Source: CAYQDF01 sp964416175 (lineage in GTDB: Bacteria; Chloroflexota; Anaerolineae; Anaerolineales; UBA4823). Taken from it: a DNA stretch of 9,314 nucleotides. Location of the stretch: positions 1-9,314 of the forward strand of contig CAYQDF010000117.1 of NCBI GenBank assembly GCA_964416175.1, read 5' to 3'. The position numbers and the translations under genes were made by a program. This document shows positions 5,578-9,314 of this stretch, one piece after another; the stretch's first letter is position 1; the number at the start of each line of letters is the position of its first letter. The notes beneath the pieces are model-generated. The model made no database searches. It had not been told where the DNA came from and saw only the letters and a list, made by a program, of their open reading frames with translations.

Positions 5578-6615
5578 TTACGCCAGTGATTCAGATTGCA
5601 GGGATGGATCCACCCCCGCGCCTCCATTCTCCGTCGTCAGCAGTTCGCGGTACATGAGAGTCCAGCTGCTGGAAACAAACGTTCTCAGCAGGCCGTTGAG
5701 GAAGAGCGCGGGGAGGCTGAAAACCAGCAGGAAGATCGGTAAGCCCACCCCCAGGCCGACGATCCAGGGCCACGCGCCTTCGGTCACCAGGTCCGCGAGT
5801 AGGCCCGCCCCAAGGCCGGGCAACCCGCCCACCAGGACGCCAGCCAGGGCGAGGAGGACGTAGACGGGGATCATCACGATCAACCAGCCTAATCCGATGC
5901 CGAACAGGATCACCGCCATGACTGCCACGTCTCCCAGGCGCTTGCGGACAAGCGCGAGTCCCCTCCGGATCGATTCGAACACGCCCAGGTCCTCCAGGAC
6001 GCACGCCCGCCGGATGAACTGGATGAGCACCGATACAGCAATCGCGGCGAGGATCCCAAGGAAAATGAACAGCACAGCCAGGCCAACGGTGACCGCGGTC
6101 CCCAGAATCCCGAAGGTATCGCTCCTGGTCAGCCAGAGCAGCAGGGGCGCCGCCGCGATCAATCCGAGCAGAATGACCGCCAGGACCGTGCACACGCCAA
6201 CCAGCAGATCGATCAGGAACATCCGCCAGGCAGGGCGCGACCAGCCCATGCGGAATCCTTCCCGGAAGCTGACCTTTTCCTCCGTGTTCTCAAACTGGTC
6301 GACCATGCGCACCACGGCAGTCTCGGAGACATATCGAACGATCGTTAAGCCCACTGCCAGAAGCAGGCCCAGGCAGAGCAATGCGATGCCGACCGGGATC
6401 AGTACAGCGTAGACCTCCTCCCAGCTCCAGGGGAGCCGGTCTCCTTCGAAGAACGGGAAGCCTCCATTTCTACCTGAGTCAAACCTGATCCACGGATTTC
6501 CTGAACCTCCGCCGCCTCCGCCCGCGGTCAGGGCCAGGAGGATTCCGAAGATCCACAAGGCGCGGTAGACCTTCGTGATTTGATAAGCTCGTTTGATGAT
6601 CTTGATGTGGTCCAT
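5578..6615 (-). CDS. Multi-pass membrane protein, 345 residues, likely partner of the sigma operon
   Basis: The protein has hydrophobic segments at about 19-31, 70-94, 131-160, 170-200, 228-264 and 283-312, giving six or more membrane spans. A glycine run (residues 32-37) and a polar loop (38-66) follow the first span. Amphipathic blocks recur before spans: RYVSETAVVRMVDQFEN (94-110), FREGFRMGW (117-125), and RRACVLEDLGVFESIRRGLALVRKRLGD (202-229). This arrangement resembles uncharacterised membrane proteins related to the glycerophosphodiester phosphodiesterase membrane domain. No catalytic motif is visible. The ATG has AAGGA at 6624-6628, 8 nt upstream. It follows the anti-sigma gene by 100 nt on the same strand, so it is plausibly co-transcribed and under the sigma factor's control. 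Its role is unknown. Confidence 0.8.
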   Translation of the reverse strand: MDHIKIIKRAYQITKVYRALWIFGILLALTAGGGGGGSGNPWIRFDSGRNGGFPFFEGDRLPWSWEEVYAVLIPVGIALLCLGLLLAVGLTIVRYVSETAVVRMVDQFENTEEKVSFREGFRMGWSRPAWRMFLIDLLVGVCTVLAVILLGLIAAAPLLLWLTRSDTFGILGTAVTVGLAVLFIFLGILAAIAVSVLIQFIRRACVLEDLGVFESIRRGLALVRKRLGDVAVMAVILFGIGLGWLIVMIPVYVLLALAGVLVGGLPGLGAGLLADLVTEGAWPWIVGLGVGLPIFLLVFSLPALFLNGLLRTFVSSSWTLMYRELLTTENGGAGVDPSLQSESLA

Positions 6616-6675
6616 TTTCTCATTCCTTTCGATTTATCCTTTGGAACCCCATAGAGCCTCGGAAGACTTCTCCCA

Positions 6676-6693
6676 CCCCTGATCCTCCAGGGG
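6676..6693 (-). repeat. Intercistronic hairpin between anti-sigma and membrane-protein genes
   Basis: CCCCTG (6676-6681) and CAGGGG (6688-6693) are perfect 6-bp arms with a 6-nt loop. No T-run follows on the minus strand, so full termination is unlikely. It could set the relative expression of the two genes by processing or partial attenuation. Confidence 0.5.
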
Positions 6694-6715
6694 GCAGGCA
6701 AAGATCACAAGGCGT

Positions 6716-7204
6716 TCAGAAGGGCTGAAGAACCTGGTGCCGCTGATAAGACCACCAGGCCGCCAGCCAGCTGCAGACCAGGACTGCCAGTACGGCTGAA
6801 GAGAGAAGGGAAATCAGCACCGGCGGCAGGAAGCTGCCGCCTGCTTCGAACGGCGCGAATGCTCCCATCAGGCTAACCACTGCAAGCACTGCCTGGACAA
6901 ATGCCCACAAGAGCAAGAACGCTAACGGGGAGAGCTGCCAGGCGAGGCGCGTCACCCGCCCCCAGGGAGATTCTCCCCGCTCTTCGACCAGATCGCCCAA
7001 CACCCTGGCTTTGAATTCCGCCGGGGATGCCCGGACCGGGCCGGGGGAGACTTCCTGGAAAGCCCTCGAAAGCGCCCGGAGCATTTCCAGCTCTTTCCGG
7101 CACGTCGCGCAGAGTGCCAGGTGCGCTTCGAGCGCCAGCAGTCGCTCACCGTGCAGCTCGCCGTCGTGGTAAGTGGATAGCCAGATAGAGTTGGGGTGTT
7201 TCAT
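6716..7204 (-). CDS. Zinc-finger anti-sigma factor, membrane-anchored
   Basis: The N-terminus (residues 1-45) is a zf-HC2-type anti-sigma domain: HxxxCxxC is present as His28, Cys32 and Cys35, with YHDGEL at 12-17, and His3 sits where the family's first metal ligand is usually found. This domain binds and blocks the cognate sigma factor. A linker (about 46-90) leads to two hydrophobic spans at about 91-115 and 126-150, with a short C-terminal tail, so both ends are probably cytoplasmic and little protein lies outside. The start codon overlaps the sigma gene's stop as ATGA (7201-7204), which indicates translational coupling and near-equal synthesis. The absence of a large external sensor domain suggests that a signal arrives through the membrane or another protein, or by direct redox change at the zinc site. 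Confidence 0.9.
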   Translation of the reverse strand: MKHPNSIWLSTYHDGELHGERLLALEAHLALCATCRKELEMLRALSRAFQEVSPGPVRASPAEFKARVLGDLVEERGESPWGRVTRLAWQLSPLAFLLLWAFVQAVLAVVSLMGAFAPFEAGGSFLPPVLISLLSSAVLAVLVCSWLAAWWSYQRHQVLQPF

Positions 7205-7767
7205 GAGCCCTCCAGCAGTCTCCCCAGAGTATCTCGCAGCAGCGAGCGGGCGTAGCTCAGGCGCGACATGACCGTCCCAATTGGCACTCCTAAGGCAGCG
7301 GATATCTCTGTGTAAGACAGCCCTTCATACTCTCTCAAGACCAGGGCTGCCCGGCTGGCCTCGGGTAGATCGAGGATCGCCTTCCGCACCAGCTGCGCCC
7401 GCTCCTGGCTTTCAAAAGCGGCTTCGGGCGAACCGTCGGGGGATGCCGGGTCTTTCGGATCTCCTTCGGTGATTGCTTTCTTATTGTGGGAAGCTTCGCG
7501 CCGGCAGGCGTCCAGGGCGGCGTTGATCGCGATCCGGTAGATCCAGCTGCGGAAGGGATAACCCGGGTCATACCGGTTAATCCCACACCATCCCTTGAGG
7601 AATGCCTCCTGGGCAACATCCTCCGCCAGGTCTGGGTCGCCAAGCATGCGGTACACGACGTTGATCACTCTCTCCCGATAAAAATCCACGAGGTTCCCGA
7701 AAGCACGCCGATCGCCCTGACGGGCTCCCGCGATCCACTGCGTTTCAAATTCGGCAGGAACCGTCAC
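7201..7767 (-). CDS. ECF-type RNA polymerase sigma factor
   Basis: This 188-residue protein has only regions 2 and 4, as in the extracytoplasmic-function group. Region 2 spans about 22-92, with LAEDVAQEAFLKGW (48-61, core polymerase binding) and PFRSWIYRIAINAALDACRR (71-90, -10 recognition). A variable acidic linker (95-120) follows. Region 4 spans about 126-180, with the helix-turn-helix LSYTEISAALGVPIGTVMSRLSYAR that reads the -35 element. It directs polymerase to a small regulon, normally including its own operon, once the anti-sigma factor releases it. The start is GTG at 7767, supported by AGGAG at 7777-7781. It is the first gene of the operon, 4 nt overlapped with anti-sigma. The signal and targets are unknown. 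Confidence 0.95.
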   Translation of the reverse strand: MTVPAEFETQWIAGARQGDRRAFGNLVDFYRERVINVVYRMLGDPDLAEDVAQEAFLKGWCGINRYDPGYPFRSWIYRIAINAALDACRREASHNKKAITEGDPKDPASPDGSPEAAFESQERAQLVRKAILDLPEASRAALVLREYEGLSYTEISAALGVPIGTVMSRLSYARSLLRDTLGRLLEGS

Positions 7768-7776
7768 GCGCGCGTT

Positions 7777-7781
7777 CTCCT
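7777..7781 (-). promoter_or_regulatory. Ribosome binding site supporting a GTG start for the sigma gene
   Basis: On the minus strand AGGAG, within GAGAGGAGAA, lies 9 nt upstream of GTG 7765-7767. No in-frame ATG is available nearby, so this site fixes the unusual start. Confidence 0.7.
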
Positions 7782-7795
7782 CTCACTTCTTAATA

Positions 7796-7823
7796 CGAAT
7801 CTCATTCGGAAAATATTCGGAAA
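7796..7823. promoter_or_regulatory. Repeat cluster upstream of the sigma operon, possible operator or promoter part
   Basis: CGAAT (7796-7800) and ATTCG (7804-7808) form an inverted repeat, and ATTCGGAAA occurs twice (7804-7812 and 7815-7823), 11 bp apart, about one helical turn. On the minus strand TATTAA (7790-7795) could be a -10 box, but no -35 element is clear. The cluster lies 29-56 nt upstream of the GTG, a sensible place for regulation of the sigma operon and perhaps of the divergent gene. Confidence 0.4.
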
Positions 7824-7841
7824 TAATCTGATATGATTGGA

Positions 7842-7864
7842 TACCCCTGAACAGTCCTGGGGTA
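7842..7864 (+). repeat. Hairpin 1 in the leader of the exonuclease-like gene
   Basis: TACCCC (7842-7847) and GGGGTA (7859-7864) are perfect 6-bp arms around an 11-nt loop. GGA at 7839-7841 and TCC at 7867-7869 can extend the stem across a small bulge. No T-run follows. Confidence 0.45.
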
Positions 7865-7873
7865 ATTCCAGAG

Positions 7874-7900
7874 CGGGATCCGACAGGCTGCTGGATCCCG
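7874..7900 (+). repeat. Hairpin 2 in the leader of the exonuclease-like gene
   Basis: CGGGATCC (7874-7881) and GGATCCCG (7893-7900) are perfect 8-bp arms, again around an 11-nt loop. It ends 33 nt before the ATG. Two neighbouring hairpins with equal loop length suggest a structured leader or a paired binding site. Confidence 0.5.
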
Positions 7901-7933
7901 GGTGTAACCAGCGAGAGGAGCAAGGGCATACCC

Positions 7934-8644
7934 ATGTCACGGCGCTACCTGGCCTTCGACATCGAGATCGCTAAAGTCTTGCCGGCGGGAAGCCAGGATT
8001 GGGCAGCTTACCGGCCACTTGGGGTCAGCTGTGCGGCGACTTTTTCGGGCGAAGGCCAGCCTCTGCTCTGGCACGGACGAGCGGAAGGGGCAGCAATCGC
8101 TGACCAGATGAGCCGGGATGAAGCTGCAGCGCTCGTAAAATATCTGGCTGATTCTGCGGCGCATGGTCTGACGATCCTGACCTGGAACGGACTTGGATTC
8201 GATTTTGACATCCTGGCAGAAGAGAGCGGAGAAACCTCCGTCTGCCGGCAGCTGGCTTTGGACCATGTCGACATGATGTTCCACCTCTTCTGCCTGCTTG
8301 GTTACGCGCTCGGACTCGACCGGGTGGCGCGCGGCATGGGATTGCCGGGGAAGCCGCCTGGGATGAGCGGAGAGCTTGCGCCGATCTACTGGTCGCAGGG
8401 GAGGCGCTGGGAAGTGCTGAACTACGTCGCCCAGGACGCGCGCACCACCCTGGAGATCGCTCTGGCCGCGGAGGCGCGCGGCGCTCTATCCTGGTCGAGC
8501 AGGCAGGGGATCCGGCAGGAATTGACCCTGCCCCAGGGTTGGCTGAGCGTGCGCGAGGCGATGGTTCTCCCACAACCAGACACTTCCTGGATGAAACAGC
8601 CCTGGCCGCGTTCGAAATTCACGGGCTGGCTGGACGCCCGTTAA
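7934..8644 (+). CDS. DEDDy-type 3'-5' exonuclease-like protein (RNase H fold)
   Basis: The protein has 236 residues and the three exonuclease motifs of the DnaQ/PolB-proofreading superfamily. Motif I is AFDIE with Asp9 and Glu11 (DxE). Motif II is TWNGLGFDFDIL, with Asn85 and Asp90. Motif III is YVAQD, with Tyr164 and Asp168, the YxxxD pattern of the DEDDy group. All four metal-binding acids are therefore present and catalysis on nucleic acid is likely. No polymerase, helicase or nucleotide-binding domain is attached, so it is a stand-alone nuclease of unknown substrate. AGGAG at 7916-7920 is 13 nt upstream and AAGGG at 7922-7926 is 7 nt upstream; either could serve the ATG. It is divergent from the sigma operon and its TAA overlaps the next gene's stop. 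Confidence 0.82.
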   Translation: MSRRYLAFDIEIAKVLPAGSQDWAAYRPLGVSCAATFSGEGQPLLWHGRAEGAAIADQMSRDEAAALVKYLADSAAHGLTILTWNGLGFDFDILAEESGETSVCRQLALDHVDMMFHLFCLLGYALGLDRVARGMGLPGKPPGMSGELAPIYWSQGRRWEVLNYVAQDARTTLEIALAAEARGALSWSSRQGIRQELTLPQGWLSVREAMVLPQPDTSWMKQPWPRSKFTGWLDAR

Positions 8645-9314
8645 CGCCCTGCGAACACAGTTGTCTCAAGGCCTGACGCCAGCGCGTTTACATCGGTCGT
8701 CTCAATATTCGAGAGCACGATGATCGAGACCTCGTCGTCCGGGAAATACTCCAGAAAGGAATGGAAGCCGGGCAGCCCTCCTCCATGCCCGATCATGCGG
8801 CGGCCATCTTTGACGCCGATCAACCACCCATAGCCGTAATCCGTCCCAAACGCTTCGGCATCAACGTGGGGAGTGAGCATGAGGTCGAGGGATTCCTGGG
8901 ACAACAGCTGCCCTGCGACAAGGACCTGTTCCCACCGATACAGGTCTTCCACTGTTGAATAGAGCCCACCCGCGGCATAGGCGTTGGACATGTCGAGATA
9001 GGGGGCGTTCACAAAGGCATTCCCCACGATGTTGTAACCGGAAGCCCGCCCTTTGAGCACCTCGCTCGCCCGGTCATAGCCGGTGTCTTTAAGTCCGAAT
9101 GGGAGCAGCAAATTGTACGTGACAAACTCATCGAAGTCGCTCCTGGTGACCTCTTCGATCACCGCTCCCAGGAGGACGTAACCGGAATTGCTGTAAAGAA
9201 AGGATTCGCCAGGCGTAAAATCAAGCGGTTCGTCATGAAAAGATTCGATGAGCTCAGAAACTGAATGGGGGGAGACTGCCTCTTCAAAGGCGCCTGGGAG
9301 AGCGGTGTAATCCG
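8641..9314 (-). CDS. Beta-lactamase-family serine hydrolase, C-terminal part (runs off right edge)
   Basis: The visible 223 residues are the C-terminal part of a class C beta-lactamase/penicillin-binding-protein-like hydrolase; the N-terminus with the SxxK nucleophile lies beyond 9314. The second catalytic motif YSN is at visible residues 40-42 (FLYSNSGYVLLG). A PFGLKDTGY block is at 71-79, AAGGLYSTVEDLYRW at 113-127, and the third motif GHGG at 175-178 (IGHGGGLPGF). Such proteins are esterases, D-aminopeptidases or peptidases acting on cell wall or small substrates, often exported; true lactamase activity is not implied. The reading frame is open through the window edge, so the protein is certainly longer than seen. 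Its stop overlaps that of the converging exonuclease-like gene. Confidence 0.9.
   Translation of the reverse strand, partial: DYTALPGAFEEAVSPHSVSELIESFHDEPLDFTPGESFLYSNSGYVLLGAVIEEVTRSDFDEFVTYNLLLPFGLKDTGYDRASEVLKGRASGYNIVGNAFVNAPYLDMSNAYAAGGLYSTVEDLYRWEQVLVAGQLLSQESLDLMLTPHVDAEAFGTDYGYGWLIGVKDGRRMIGHGGGLPGFHSFLEYFPDDEVSIIVLSNIETTDVNALASGLETTVFAGR

Noticed and set aside
1..9314. CRISPR arrays, tRNA or rRNA genes, transposases and integrases
   Set aside because: No regularly spaced repeats, no tRNA-like or rRNA sequence and no mobile-element protein was seen on either strand.

Overview
The window is GC-rich bacterial DNA with compact, mostly leaderless-looking spacing and strong AGGAG-type ribosome binding sites. 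The gene mix (ECF sigma/zinc-finger anti-sigma pair, multi-pass membrane protein, DUF1684 protein, serine hydrolase, class II aldolase, sphingolipid-type enzymes) resembles environmental Chloroflexota, perhaps Anaerolineae. That assignment is an inference from gene style; no marker gene in the window proves it.

Layout, left to right. Positions 1-203 (minus) hold the N-terminus of a class II aldolase/adducin-family protein that runs off the left edge. Divergent from it, a DUF1684 protein (324-857, plus) is followed by an unrecognised, cysteine-free secreted protein (979-2406, plus). From 2412 to 7767 every gene I can support is on the minus strand. Read in transcription order this is: an ECF sigma factor (GTG start), its membrane-anchored zinc-finger anti-sigma factor (ATGA overlap), a multi-pass membrane protein, a 54-residue single-span protein, about 0.47 kb without a gene but with repeats and foldable DNA, a 59-residue single-span protein, a 3-ketodihydrosphingosine-reductase-like SDR, and a serine palmitoyltransferase. 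Divergent from the sigma operon across a 166-nt hairpin-rich spacer is a DEDDy-type 3'-5' exonuclease-like protein (7934-8644, plus). It meets, tail to tail and sharing one TTAA, a beta-lactamase-family serine hydrolase (8641 to the right edge, minus).

Two groups of genes clearly work together. The SDR and serine palmitoyltransferase are 31 nt apart and encode two consecutive steps of sphingoid-base synthesis: serine plus acyl thioester gives 3-ketosphinganine, which is reduced to sphinganine. This predicts sphingolipid synthesis by the host, with an SDR that looks like the eukaryotic KDSR type. The sigma/anti-sigma pair is a classic envelope-signal switch, and the membrane protein behind it is a likely co-transcribed partner or output.

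The least explained DNA is 4838-5311. It contains an 11-bp direct repeat bracketing about 160 bp of strongly foldable sequence, a pair of imperfect 18-20 bp repeats, and an 8-bp inverted repeat upstream of the 59-residue gene. It may hold a small non-coding RNA, a small mobile element, or regulatory sites.
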